From NCBI GenBank assembly GCA_945935945.1, contig CAMESA010000019.1, positions 1-12,270 on the forward strand: a stretch of DNA of 12,270 nucleotides. Direction: 5' to 3'. The DNA comes from an uncultured Mollicutes bacterium. Lineage in GTDB: Bacteria; Bacillota_I; Bacilli_A; RFN20; CAG-826. Positions 1-7,594 of the stretch are shown one piece after another. The position numbers were made by a program, and so were the translations under genes. Positions within the stretch are counted from its first letter, which is position 1; each line of letters starts with the position of its first letter. The notes beneath the pieces were generated by a model, which searched no databases, was not told the DNA's origin, and saw only the letters and a list, made by a program, of their open reading frames with translations.

Positions 1-134
1 GTGGCGGAAGAGTCAAAGATCTTCCAGGTGTTAGATACCATATCATTCGTGGATGCTTAGACTGCGCAGGTATTGAATCTCGTAGACAAGGCAGATCCTT
101 ATATGGAACTAAAAAACCAAAAGGAAAGGAATAA
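1..134 (+). CDS. rpsL: Ribosomal protein S12, C-terminal part (5' end outside window)
   Basis: This is the last 43 complete codons of ribosomal protein S12, a 30S protein at the decoding centre. The reading frame starts at base 3 and stops at TAA 132-134. The visible C-terminus has the S12 signature: [17 protein letters not shown], an LDCAG segment, and a basic tail ending in KKPKGKE. The [10 protein letters not shown] stretch is near-invariant across bacteria. It is the first visible gene of the str operon; rpsG starts 18 bases after the stop behind a strong Shine-Dalgarno. The piece is cut by the window edge and shows no sign of being broken. Identification is secure from sequence and gene order. 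Confidence 0.97.
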   Translation, partial: GGRVKDLPGVRYHIIRGCLDCAGIESRRQGRSLYGTKKPKGKE

Positions 135-152
135 TAGGGAGGAGAAGTAATT

Positions 153-623
153 ATGCCAAGAAAGGGTAATGTTGCTAAAAGAGATGTTTTACCAGATCCA
201 ATTTATAATTCAAAGTTAGTTACTCGTTTAATTAACAAAATTATGTTAGATGGTAAAAAAGGAACAGCAGAAACAATTTTATACAACGCATTCAAGAAAA
301 TTGAAGCAAAAACACAAAAACCAGCAATGGATGTCTTCGCAACTGCAATCAACAACATCATGCCAGAAGTCGAACTTAAGGCTAAAAGAATTGGTGCAGC
401 TAACTATCAAGTACCAACTGAAGTAAGTGCAGAAAGAAGAGTTACATTAGGTTTAAGATGGCTTGTTAATTATTCAAGATTAAGAAAAGAAAAATCAATG
501 GAAGACAAACTTTGCAACGAAATCATTGATGCTGCAAACGGAACAGGCGCTTCAATCAAAAAGAAAGAAGATACACATAAAATGGCAGAAGCTAATAAAG
601 CTTATGCTCACTATAAGTGGTAA
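153..623 (+). CDS. rpsG: 30S ribosomal protein S7
   Basis: Ribosomal protein S7 nucleates assembly of the 30S head by binding the 3' major domain of 16S rRNA, and lies at the tRNA exit site. The product is 156 residues, the usual bacterial length. Visible family marks are the PRKG start, [22 protein letters not shown], the [27 protein letters not shown] core and the [15 protein letters not shown] segment, ending HYKW. The ATG follows GGGAGGAG at 137-144 with about 8 bases spacing, which supports the start. It sits between rpsL and fusA as in most bacteria and is surely co-transcribed. S7 is often the translational repressor of this operon, but I see no clear S7 binding structure here and do not claim one. 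Confidence 0.98.
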   Translation: MPRKGNVAKRDVLPDPIYNSKLVTRLINKIMLDGKKGTAETILYNAFKKIEAKTQKPAMDVFATAINNIMPEVELKAKRIGAANYQVPTEVSAERRVTLGLRWLVNYSRLRKEKSMEDKLCNEIIDAANGTGASIKKKEDTHKMAEANKAYAHYKW

Positions 624-653
624 TTTATTACAAGTAAATTTTAGGAGAATTTT

Positions 654-2723
654 ATGGCAAGAGAATATGATTTAGAGCATACTCGTAACATAGGCATCAT
701 GGCTCACATCGATGCTGGTAAAACTACAACAACTGAACGTATCCTTTTCTTCACCCATAAAATCCACAAGATCGGAGAAACCCATGATGGCGGCGCTACT
801 ATGGACTGGATGGTACAAGAACAAGAAAGAGGTATCACAATCACTAGTGCTGCTACAACATGTTTCTGGAAGGAAAATAGACTTAACATCATCGACACTC
901 CTGGGCACGTCGACTTCACAGTTGAAGTTGAACGTTCATTAAGAGTACTTGATGGTGCTATCACGGTTCTTGATGGTAAAAACGGTGTTGAACCTCAAAC
1001 TGAAACAGTTTGGAGACAAGGTACTAAATATGGTGTTCCAAGAATTGTTTTCGTTAACAAACTTGACGCTATCGGTGCTGATTATGATATGAGTTGGCAA
1101 TCAATTCATGAAAAATTAGGTGCTAATGCAAGACCTGTTCAATATCCAATTGGAATTTCTAGCACATTAAGTGGTGTCATCGACATTATTAAAATGGAAG
1201 CTTGGGACTATACAGATGCTCAAAATCCAAAATTAATTCCAATTCCTGAACAATATAAAGATAAATGTGAAACTTTAAGACAAGAATTAATTGAAGACTT
1301 AACAAATTTCGACGACGATTTCTGCATGAAAGTCCTTGAAGGCGAAGAAGTAACAGTTGACGAAATTAAAGCAGTCATCAGAAAAGCAACAATTGCTGGT
1401 GAATTCCACCCAGTTTTCTGTGGCAGTGCTTATAAAAACAAAGGTATTCAATTATTACTTGATGGTGTCATTGATTACTTACCATCACCTCTTGATATCG
1501 CACCTGCAAAAGGAACAACCGATAGAGGCGAACCATATACATGTATCCCATCAGATAACGCTGATTTAGTCGCTCTTGCATTTAAGATTGCTACAGATCC
1601 ATTTGTTGGTCGTTTAGCTTATGTTAGAGTTTACAGTGGCGTATTAAAATCTGGTAGCTATGTCATTAATACAAATAAGGGTGTTAAAGAAAGAATTGGA
1701 CGTCTTGTCTTAATGCATTCAAATCATAGACAAGAAGTTGAAGCTCTTCACGCTGGTGAAATCGGTGCTGTCATTGGCTTAAAGAGCACTACAACAGGTG
1801 AAACTCTCTGTGGAGAAGGCGTTGATGTTACATTAGAATCAATGGAATTCCCAGAACCAGTTATTGAAGAAGCTATTGAGCCAAAAACAAAAGCTGATCA
1901 AGAAAAAATGTCACTTGCATTATCAAAACTTGCTGAAGAAGACCCAACATTTAAAGTTCATACAAGTGAAGAATCTGGACAAACAATTATCGCTGGTGTT
2001 GGTGAACTTCACCTCGATATTATCGTTGACAGATTAAAGAGAGAATTTGGTGTCCAAGTTAATGTTGGTAAGCCACAAGTTGGATATCGTGAAACAATTA
2101 GAACAGCCGGAGATTGTGAAGGTAAATACATCAAACAATCTGGTGGTAGAGGTCAATATGGTCACGTTGTTATTAAATTCGAACCAAACGAAGGAAAAGG
2201 ATTTGAATTTGTTAACGCAATTGTTGGTGGAACTGTTCCAAAAGAATATATTAAACCAACTCAAGATGGTTTAGTCGATGCTTTACAAAGAGGCTTAGTT
2301 GCAGGATATCCAGTAATTGATATCAAAGCTACATTACATGATGGTTCTTACCATGATGTTGATAGTAGTGAAGCTGCATATAAAATTGCTGCAAGTATGG
2401 CATTAAAAGAAGCTGCTAAAAAATGTAATCCAGTTATTTTAGAGCCTATTATGAAAGTTGAAGTCACTGTTCCAGAACAATATTATGGTGATGTTATTGG
2501 TGATATTTCACGTCGTAGAGGTCAAATGACAGGTGAATCACAAAGAGGAAATGCTAAGATTGTCGAAGCAGAAGTCCCATTAGCAGAAATGTTTGGTTAC
2601 GTTACAGATTTACGTAGCTTTACACAAGGTAGAGGTTCCTATTCAATGGAATTCGACCACTTCGGTGAATGTCCAAAATTCATTCAAGAAGAAATTATTA
2701 AGAAGAGTGGTACTAAGAACTAA
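654..2723 (+). CDS. fusA: Elongation factor G
   Basis: EF-G is the cytoplasmic translational GTPase that drives ribosomal translocation and, with RRF, ribosome recycling. The 689 residues match the family length (about 690-700). GTPase motifs are G1 AHIDAGKTT (17-25), switch I/G2 around [12 protein letters not shown] (58-69), G3 DTPGH (81-85), G4 NKLD (135-138) and G5 GSA near 259. Later domains are recognisable by VGELHLDI and by GGRGQYGHV in domain IV, with SRRRGQM and the [18 protein letters not shown] tail in domain V. An AGGAG at 643-647 sits 6 bases before the ATG. The gene is intact. The G4 segment reads NKLDAIGAD rather than the commoner NKMDKIGAD, a tolerated variation. It lies 30 bp after rpsG and 104 bp before tuf. 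Confidence 0.98.
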   Translation: MAREYDLEHTRNIGIMAHIDAGKTTTTERILFFTHKIHKIGETHDGGATMDWMVQEQERGITITSAATTCFWKENRLNIIDTPGHVDFTVEVERSLRVLDGAITVLDGKNGVEPQTETVWRQGTKYGVPRIVFVNKLDAIGADYDMSWQSIHEKLGANARPVQYPIGISSTLSGVIDIIKMEAWDYTDAQNPKLIPIPEQYKDKCETLRQELIEDLTNFDDDFCMKVLEGEEVTVDEIKAVIRKATIAGEFHPVFCGSAYKNKGIQLLLDGVIDYLPSPLDIAPAKGTTDRGEPYTCIPSDNADLVALAFKIATDPFVGRLAYVRVYSGVLKSGSYVINTNKGVKERIGRLVLMHSNHRQEVEALHAGEIGAVIGLKSTTTGETLCGEGVDVTLESMEFPEPVIEEAIEPKTKADQEKMSLALSKLAEEDPTFKVHTSEESGQTIIAGVGELHLDIIVDRLKREFGVQVNVGKPQVGYRETIRTAGDCEGKYIKQSGGRGQYGHVVIKFEPNEGKGFEFVNAIVGGTVPKEYIKPTQDGLVDALQRGLVAGYPVIDIKATLHDGSYHDVDSSEAAYKIAASMALKEAAKKCNPVILEPIMKVEVTVPEQYYGDVIGDISRRRGQMTGESQRGNAKIVEAEVPLAEMFGYVTDLRSFTQGRGSYSMEFDHFGECPKFIQEEIIKKSGTKN

Positions 2724-2735
2724 TTTTGTTCTTAG
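2713..2735 (+). other. 8-bp hairpin across the fusA stop codon
   Basis: CTAAGAAC (2713-2720) and GTTCTTAG (2728-2735) are exact inverted repeats with a 7-base loop that contains the fusA TAA. There is no T-tract after it, so it is not a standard intrinsic terminator. It could protect an mRNA end, attenuate read-through into tuf, or be chance in AT-rich DNA. Confidence 0.4.
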
Positions 2736-2751
2736 CACACTTGATTATTTA

Positions 2752-2780
2752 TTGAAACTGATAAAAAAATTAAGTAAAAT
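2752..2780 (+). promoter_or_regulatory. Sigma-A-type promoter for tuf
   Basis: TTGAAA (2752-2757, 5/6 match) and TAAAAT (2775-2780, 5/6 match) are separated by 17 bases in the fusA-tuf gap. The predicted start near 2787 gives a leader of about 41 bases that includes GGAGG at 2811-2815. A separate tuf promoter fits the need for EF-Tu in excess over EF-G. Confidence 0.6.
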
Positions 2781-2827
2781 ATTAGCATTGCGAAAGCTAT
2801 GTATTAAGTAGGAGGAAAAATTTACTT

Positions 2828-4011
2828 ATGGCAAAGGAAAAATTTGATAGAAGTAAGGTACATATGAATATTGGTACCATTGGTCACGTTGACCATGGTA
2901 AAACAACATTAACTGCTGCTATCACAACAGTTCTTGCAAAAAATGGTATGGCTAAAAAATGGCATATGACCAAATCGACGCTGCACCAGAAGAAAAAGCA
3001 AGAGGTATTACAATCAATACTGCTCACATCGAATATCAAACAGCAAAAAGACACTATGCACACGTTGACTGTCCAGGGCACGCTGACTATGTTAAAAACA
3101 TGATCACTGGTGCTGCACAAATGGATGGTGCAATCCTTGTTGTTGCTGCTACAGATGGCGTTATGCCACAAACAAGAGAACATATCTTACTTGCTAGACA
3201 AGTCGGTGTTCCTTACATCGTTGTTTTCTTAAATAAATGTGATTTAGTTGATGATCCAGAATTAATCGACTTAGTCGAAATGGACGTCAGAGATCTCTTA
3301 AACAAATATGGATTCCCAGGAGATGAAACACCAATCATTAGAGGTAGTGCTAGAAAAGCTCTTGACGGAGACCCAGAAGCTGAAAAAGCTATCATGGAAT
3401 TAATGGATACAGTTGATAGCTACTTCCCAGATCCAGTTAGAGATACAGATAAACCATTCTTAATGCCAATCGAAGACGTCTTAACAATTACAGGCCGTGG
3501 TACTGTTGTTACAGGTAGAGTCGAGAGAGGTACAGTTAAATTAAATGACCCAGTTGAAATTATCGGTGTCAAACCAACAGTTTCATCAGTTGTTACTGGT
3601 ATCGAAATGTTCAGAAAAACACTTGATTTCGCAGAAGCTGGCGATAACGCTGGTATCTTATTAAGAGGTATTTCAAGAGATCAAGTCGTCAGAGGACAAG
3701 TCTTAGCAAAACCAGGATCAATTACTCCACACAGCAAATTCACATGTCAATGTTACATCCTTACAAAAGAAGAAGGTGGTAGACATACAGCTTTCTTAAG
3801 TAACTACAGACCTCAATTCTTCTTCCACACAACAGATATTACAGGTACAATCACTCTTCCAGAAGGAACAGAAATGGTTATGCCAGGTGATAACGCAACA
3901 TTTACAGTTGAATTAATCCACCCAGTTGCTGTTGAAAAAGGTACTAAATTCTCCATCCGTGAAGGTGGTAGAACAGTTGGTGCTGGTACAGTTAGCGAAA
4001 TTATTAAATAA
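2828..4011 (+). CDS. tuf: Elongation factor Tu, with a one-base frameshift at a six-A run
   Basis: EF-Tu is the GTPase that delivers aminoacyl-tRNA to the ribosome. The first frame starts at 2828 and contains G1 GHVDHGKTT, but after GMAKK it departs from the family and stops at 3103. From 2959 the -1 frame continues exactly as EF-Tu: [18 protein letters not shown] (switch I), DCPGH (G3), NKCD (G4), SARKALDGD (G5 region), then domains 2 and 3 to [17 protein letters not shown]. Adding one A to the run at 2954-2959 gives a continuous 394-residue protein, the normal length. Nothing else is damaged, so a missing base in the homopolymer of the read or assembly is the most likely cause. Slippage by ribosome or RNA polymerase, or a true mutation, are alternatives. 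GGAGG lies 12 bases before the ATG. Confidence 0.93.
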
Positions 4012-4033
4012 TTTTACTATCAATCTACTAAAT

Positions 4034-4058
4034 AAGCCTGAGAAATCGGGCTTTTTTT
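4034..4058 (+). terminator. Intrinsic terminator of the str operon
   Basis: AAGCCTGA (4034-4041) pairs with TCGGGCTT (4046-4053) over 8 bp including one G-U pair, with a GAAA tetraloop, followed by a run of T up to 4058. It lies 23 bp after the tuf stop, as expected for a rho-independent terminator. Confidence 0.9.
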
Positions 4059-4064
4059 ATACGA

Positions 4065-4095
4065 AAAAAGCACATTTTTGATAAATGTGCTTTTT
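4065..4095. terminator. Bidirectional intrinsic terminator between tuf and the nucleosidase gene
   Basis: A 13-bp perfect inverted repeat (AAAAAGCACATTT, 5-base loop, AAATGTGCTTTTT) is flanked by A and T runs, so it can end transcription on both strands. On the minus strand it lies 22 bp after the nucleosidase stop. On the plus strand it backs up the terminator just before it. The position between convergent genes fits this dual use. Confidence 0.88.
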
Positions 4096-4116
4096 GTTTA
4101 GATATTGATTTGAAAA

Positions 4117-4806
4117 CTAGAAACGTGAAATTATATCAACTAATATTTCAAATGCAACTGCACTTGACTCTTTGATCATATTAGCAAACTCTTCAGCTCC
4201 TCCAGTTTTAGTATCGCTTACCCCTTTAATAAAGATAGCTGGAACGTTATTAACATAGGAAGTTATATAAATTCCAGCAGCTTCCATTTCACATATTTCT
4301 GCTTGAAATGTTTTGTGTAAATATTCTCTATCTTCGATGGTTGCGACAAATTTATTCCCTGAAGCGCATGTAACAAGTTTTAAGTCTGGTCTAATATTTT
4401 TAACTAAAGAGAGAATTTCAGAATTTACTCTTAAATATTGGTCATTGATTAGTCCTAAGTGCTCGCCAACTTTTGAATCATCAATTGGAGTAGTGTCAAA
4501 TTCATAATCTACTATTTTTTCAACAATTACAGTGTTGTTTAAATCAATTTCATCGACTAAAGAACCAACAACACCATAATTAAATATAAAAGTGACATTA
4601 TATTTATCAATTAAATGTTGAGTAGCGGCAGCGGCTAAGATTTCACCAACACCACTTAAAATTGTATATACTTTTTTGTTTCCAATTTTAACTTCAAATA
4701 CTTTAAATGGACTTTTTTCTATTTCTTTATATGAATTTTTATCGATTCTTTCAAAAACCGTTTCAAATTCTCTTTTACTTGCAACAACTAAACCGAATAT
4801 TTGCAT
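4117..4806 (-). CDS. mtnN: 5'-Methylthioadenosine/S-adenosylhomocysteine nucleosidase-like protein
   Basis: The 229 residues match the nucleoside phosphorylase-I fold and the MTA/SAH nucleosidase (Pfs) branch, which cleaves adenine from methylthioadenosine and S-adenosylhomocysteine in the cytoplasm. Visible marks are SGVGE (51-55), the FNYGVVGSL segment replacing the usual NTGxAGG, ASGNKF (148-153), the CEMEAAGIY motif with M174-E175 (ribose-binding, equal to E. coli M173-E174) and GVSD with D198 (equal to catalytic D197). In the N-terminal ASKREF, E13 aligns with catalytic E12 if one residue is inserted. Key residues therefore seem kept, but the N-terminus diverges from the common AMEEE form, so a related nucleosidase specificity is possible. 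It starts 3 bp after the transporter gene stop, and its Shine-Dalgarno GGAG overlaps that gene's last codons, so the two form an operon. No functional link between them is evident. Confidence 0.8.
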   Translation of the reverse strand: MQIFGLVVASKREFETVFERIDKNSYKEIEKSPFKVFEVKIGNKKVYTILSGVGEILAAAATQHLIDKYNVTFIFNYGVVGSLVDEIDLNNTVIVEKIVDYEFDTTPIDDSKVGEHLGLINDQYLRVNSEILSLVKNIRPDLKLVTCASGNKFVATIEDREYLHKTFQAEICEMEAAGIYITSYVNNVPAIFIKGVSDTKTGGAEEFANMIKESSAVAFEILVDIISRF

Positions 4807-4809
4807 ATT

Positions 4810-5640
4810 TCACTCCATAAAAATAAAAACACTTGATAGTAAAATTCCTATCAAAATATATAAAAAAGAATATTTAGTTTTGTATTGTTTAATAATTTGT
4901 GGAAGTAATTCTATAACTAAAACATAAAATAAACTTCCAAACGAGAATGATAAAATTATGCATTTAAACATTTCTCCAAGATTGATATTTGAAATGAAAA
5001 ATCCAATTATTGATAAAATATAGGCTGGTAATGAACTTATAAGTGTCATTACAAAAGAAAATTTTGCAGATTTTTCAGCATTTTTAAAGCTATTAAACAT
5101 CATAAAACCAATTTGAAGGTTGTGAATAAATAAAACAACACTCATTAATAAACCTTCAGTTGGAATATTAGAACTATTTGTTGTTAAAAATGAGATTCCT
5201 AATGATAGTCCTTCAGGGATATTATGTGCAAAAATTGCAAGTAAAAATATAAAACTTGATACTAATAAATTGTTATTCTTGAAAATTTCTGTTGAGTGAG
5301 CGTGATCATGACAATCATCTTCGTCGTTTTCATCGTGTTTATGATGATCAGCTAATTTATGTGTGATTTCATGAAGTATAAAAAACAATAATCCGCTAAT
5401 AGTTCCAATTAAAATAGGAAGTAGTGAAGCAAGGAGAGAATTTGAAATTACTGCGCTAGAATTTTCTTTTGCTTCTGGAAAAAGCTCAAAAAATAGCAGT
5501 GCAATTATTCCACCGACTGTAATATTTTGCAAAAAAGATAAAAATTTATTATTTTCACTCTTTAAAACCAAAGAAAGACTAGCACCTAAGATTGTTGCAA
5601 GAATTGTTCCAAAAAATGAAAAAATGAACATCCAAATCAT
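4810..5640 (-). CDS. ZIP-family divalent metal transporter
   Basis: This is a 276-residue membrane protein with about eight hydrophobic segments, consistent with ZIP (SLC39/ZupT-like) importers of Zn2+, Fe2+ or Mn2+. The diagnostic TM4 motif is AHNIPEGLSLGIS, with HNIPEG at 139-144. A cytoplasmic-type loop rich in His and acidic residues (about 90-115, HKLADHHKHDENDEDDCHDH) lies between TM3 and TM4, as in many ZIPs. In TM5 the second motif, usually HNxPEG or HExxE, reads HNLQIG (173-178), so the Pro and the metal-bridging Glu are missing. Metal or transport mode may therefore differ from ZupT. The gene is first in an operon with the nucleosidase. Its ATG has no Shine-Dalgarno and lies directly at the predicted transcription start. 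An alternative start at Met4 also lacks a good Shine-Dalgarno. Confidence 0.85.
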   Translation of the reverse strand: MIWMFIFSFFGTILATILGASLSLVLKSENNKFLSFLQNITVGGIIALLFFELFPEAKENSSAVISNSLLASLLPILIGTISGLLFFILHEITHKLADHHKHDENDEDDCHDHAHSTEIFKNNNLLVSSFIFLLAIFAHNIPEGLSLGISFLTTNSSNIPTEGLLMSVVLFIHNLQIGFMMFNSFKNAEKSAKFSFVMTLISSLPAYILSIIGFFISNINLGEMFKCIILSFSFGSLFYVLVIELLPQIIKQYKTKYSFLYILIGILLSSVFIFME

Positions 5641-5647
5641 GATATAT

Positions 5648-5675
5648 ATTATAAGGATTTATGAAGTGAAAACAA
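5648..5675 (-). promoter_or_regulatory. Promoter of the ZIP transporter operon, predicted leaderless
   Basis: On the minus strand TTGTTT (5675-5670, 3/6) is followed after 16 bases by a perfect TATAAT (5653-5648). Counting seven bases on puts the transcription start at about 5641, next to the A of the ATG at 5640. The -35 is weak and the -10 perfect. Confidence 0.55.
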
Positions 5676-5701
5676 ATTATTTACTACTTTTTTTATTGTT
5701 T

Positions 5702-5715
5702 ATGAAAATTTTCAT
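5702..5715. promoter_or_regulatory. 14-bp perfect palindrome in the divergent promoter region, possible operator
   Basis: ATGAAAATTTTCAT is fully self-complementary. It lies 27 bp upstream of the -35 of the metal transporter promoter and about 80 bp upstream of the flavoprotein -35. A dimeric regulator could bind it, but it does not match a Fur, Zur, PerR or MntR consensus that I can name, and short palindromes occur by chance in AT-rich DNA. Apart from this and the two promoters, I see nothing else in the 189-base divergent gap (5641-5829). Confidence 0.3.
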
Positions 5716-5794
5716 TAATTTTCAGAAAACTGAGTGATTGATGAATAAATTTTAAGCCTTCTTTGTTGCTTAGTGTTTATCATATTAAAAAGAA

Positions 5795-5823
5795 TTTAGA
5801 ATAAAGATTAAAAATGGTAAAAT
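5795..5823 (+). promoter_or_regulatory. Promoter of the flavoprotein gene, predicted leaderless
   Basis: TTTAGA (5795-5800, 4/6) and TAAAAT (5818-5823, 5/6) are 17 bases apart. Only six bases separate the -10 from the ATG, so the predicted start is the A of the ATG at 5830. No Shine-Dalgarno could be in such a transcript. Confidence 0.6.
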
Positions 5824-5829
5824 ATTAGT

Positions 5830-7005
5830 ATGAGAATTGGAATATTAGGTCAGGGCGTTTCAGGAATATTTTTAGCCCTATTTCTTAAAAATAATAACAA
5901 AGATTTAGACGTAACTATTATTGATAAAAATAGCATACCAGCTAGAAAACTTTTAAATACAGGAAATGGTAGATGTAATTTAGCAAATTCAGATATTAAT
6001 GAAAAAAGTTATAACTCACCATTTGTTAAAAATGTAGTTGATGCATTTAACTCTGAAAAAATCATTGAAACTTTGAATAAACGGGGAATTTTTACAAGAA
6101 ATTTCAACACTTGCATATACCCATATTCCTTAAGTGCTAGATCTTTTGCTGATTATTTAATAATTTTAGCCAAAGAAGCAAAAATTAAATTTGTAAATGA
6201 TGAGAATTTTTTAGATTATCATCTAGAAAATAATAAAATAATCGTTGAAACTAGTAAGAAAAAGTTTACTTTTGATAAATTTGTTTTTGCAAGTGGTTCA
6301 AATAGCGCATCTTTTTTAGGTGGAAGTAGCTCAGTAATTAATTGTCTTGAAAAACATGGCTATAAAATTAATACTTTAAAACCAGGTTTAGCACCTATTA
6401 GAACAATTGAACTAACAAAAAATGCAGAAAATCAAAAAGTTAAAGCAAAAGTAACTTTAATCATCGATAAAAAAGTTATTTATGAAGAGACAGGTGAAGT
6501 ACTATTTAAAAAAGATGGATTAAGTGGAATTGCAATTTTTAATTGCGCCTCAATGATTGCAAGAAGTTCTAAATTTAAAAAAGCTACAATCTCTTTAGAT
6601 TTAGTTCCTGAATATTCATTTGATGAGATTTATAAAATTTTACTTGAGCATAATTCGACTTCAAAATGCTCAGTTTTGAATGGATTTTTTACAAAAACAA
6701 TGTCTGAATATATCAGAAAAGAAGCTGGAATTAAAAATTTATCTTCATTTACAACTTCTGAAATTAAAAAAATCGCTCAAAAACTTAAAAATTTTGAATT
6801 CACATATAAAGAAACATATAGTTTTGAAAACTCTCAAGTCACTGTGGGTGGCGTTGATTTAAATCAAATAAATGAAAATTTTGAGAGCAAAAAAGAAAAA
6901 AATATCTATTTAATTGGTGAAATTTTAGATGCTGATGGCTTGTGTGGTGGGTACAACATTATGTGGGCGATTGCATCAGCAAATCAATTAGCCAAAAATT
7001 TCTAA
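5830..7005 (+). CDS. BaiN/HI0933-like FAD-dependent oxidoreductase (YhiN family)
   Basis: This 391-residue protein belongs to the HI0933-like (BaiN/RdsA, YhiN) flavoprotein family, soluble FAD-binding proteins usually annotated as NAD(P)/FAD-dependent oxidoreductases; most members have no proven substrate. An N-terminal Rossmann motif GQGVSG (7-12) is followed by the family signature ARKLLNTGNGRCNLAN (38-53), ASGSNSASFLGG near 155-166, PGLAPIR, the GEVLFKKDGLSGIAIF segment, QVTVGGV, and the C-terminal GEILDADGLCGGYN (363-376) that closes the FAD site. Length and all motifs fit an intact member. The Rossmann motif reads GxGxSG rather than the usual GGGAAG. It is transcribed from its own leaderless-type promoter, divergent from the ZIP operon. 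Its stop overlaps the stop of the convergent phosphodiesterase gene. Confidence 0.9.
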   Translation: MRIGILGQGVSGIFLALFLKNNNKDLDVTIIDKNSIPARKLLNTGNGRCNLANSDINEKSYNSPFVKNVVDAFNSEKIIETLNKRGIFTRNFNTCIYPYSLSARSFADYLIILAKEAKIKFVNDENFLDYHLENNKIIVETSKKKFTFDKFVFASGSNSASFLGGSSSVINCLEKHGYKINTLKPGLAPIRTIELTKNAENQKVKAKVTLIIDKKVIYEETGEVLFKKDGLSGIAIFNCASMIARSSKFKKATISLDLVPEYSFDEIYKILLEHNSTSKCSVLNGFFTKTMSEYIRKEAGIKNLSSFTTSEIKKIAQKLKNFEFTYKETYSFENSQVTVGGVDLNQINENFESKKEKNIYLIGEILDADGLCGGYNIMWAIASANQLAKNF

Positions 7006-7463
7006 TTATTTAAATCAATTTCAACAAATTTATATTTAATTTCTTCATTTTTATTAATTTCAAGAATTAAATAACTACCTTTTTCTCCATCTCTTGGTCT
7101 TGTTAATGAACCAGGATTGAAGACGAAGGTATTTTTTATTTTTGTAGCAAGTTTTTTATGTGTGTGGCCAAAAAGGAAGATGTCACATTCAAGATTTTCA
7201 ATATATTTTTCAGGATTAACTTGAAAATGAAAATTATTTCCATGTTCTAAATGTATTTTATAGCCTTCAATTTCGATATCTCTTGTTGTAGGCAAGTCGA
7301 TAAAATCACAATTTCCTTTTACACCACAATATGAATGAAGCATGTATTCTGGCAACTGGCTATCACCAAGATGATAAAAAATTGATGCATCAAAATGCTT
7401 TAAATATATTTCATTAAGTAATGAATAATTTCCATGTGAGTCGCTAACAACAATAATTTTCAT
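7002..7463 (-). CDS. YfcE/MJ0936-family metal-dependent phosphodiesterase
   Basis: This 153-residue calcineurin-like phosphoesterase is of the small YfcE/MJ0936/YsnB type. These are cytoplasmic two-metal enzymes with phosphodiesterase activity on model substrates and mostly unknown natural ones. The metal ligands are all visible: D8 and H10 in SDSHGN, D34 in HLGD, N51 in GNCD, H74 in LEHGN, and H100 and H102 in GHTH, followed by NPGSLTRPR (116-124). The length is typical and the gene looks intact. It starts at an ATG with no Shine-Dalgarno and a strong promoter placed so that transcription should begin at the A of the ATG. Its last four bases overlap the stop of the convergent flavoprotein gene, and no terminator hairpin is seen between them. 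In many Firmicutes this family is next to rdgB and rph, but not here. Confidence 0.9.
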   Translation of the reverse strand: MKIIVVSDSHGNYSLLNEIYLKHFDASIFYHLGDSQLPEYMLHSYCGVKGNCDFIDLPTTRDIEIEGYKIHLEHGNNFHFQVNPEKYIENLECDIFLFGHTHKKLATKIKNTFVFNPGSLTRPRDGEKGSYLILEINKNEEIKYKFVEIDLNN

Positions 7464-7469
7464 AATGTA

Positions 7470-7498
7470 AATATAAACTAATTAAAATGAAGTGTTAA
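7470..7498 (-). promoter_or_regulatory. Promoter of the phosphodiesterase gene, predicted leaderless
   Basis: On the minus strand TTAACA (7498-7493, 5/6) and TATATT (7475-7470, 5/6) are 17 bases apart. Six bases then lead to the ATG, so the predicted start is exactly the A at 7463. This is the clearest leaderless arrangement in the window. Confidence 0.65.
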
Positions 7499-7521
7499 CA
7501 ATTTGTTCAAAAAGTAATAAA

Positions 7522-7551
7522 TTAAAAGATTTTATTCATTTATTCTTTTAA
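7522..7551. repeat. Inverted repeat upstream of the decarboxylase gene
   Basis: TTAAAAGA (7522-7529) and TCTTTTAA (7544-7551) are exact 8-base inverted arms with a 14-base gap, ending 16 bases before the TATAAT of the decarboxylase promoter. It could be an operator half-site pair. It is very AT-rich and may be chance. Confidence 0.25.
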
Positions 7552-7567
7552 AACTTAAACGAATATA

Positions 7568-7573
7568 TATAAT
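7568..7573 (+). promoter_or_regulatory. -10 element of the decarboxylase promoter
   Basis: A perfect TATAAT lies 21 bases before the GTG start. The predicted transcript start near 7580 leaves a short leader that still contains AGGAA at 7583-7587. No good -35 is visible at 16-18 bases spacing, which may mean the promoter needs an activator or is weak. Confidence 0.5.
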
Positions 7574-7594
7574 ATTTCTAGTAGGAAATGAGTA

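Noticed and set aside
2781..2805. Small TAGC/GCTA hairpin in the tuf leader as a riboswitch or attenuator
   Set aside because: Only 4 bp with a 9-base loop and no T-tract, too weak to claim.
2954..2959. Programmed ribosomal frameshifting as the main explanation for tuf
   Set aside because: The site is not a canonical slippery heptamer, I see no clear downstream pseudoknot or internal Shine-Dalgarno, and EF-Tu is not known to use recoding. It is kept only as an alternative to a missing base.
2884..3183. 99-codon open frame on the minus strand opposite tuf
   Set aside because: It is antisense to highly conserved EF-Tu codons, and its Cys/Ser/Val-rich product has no recognisable features.
5752..5776. 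TAAGC/GCTTA hairpin in the divergent gap
   Set aside because: A 5-bp stem with a 10-base loop is expected by chance in AT-rich DNA, and it has no terminator features.
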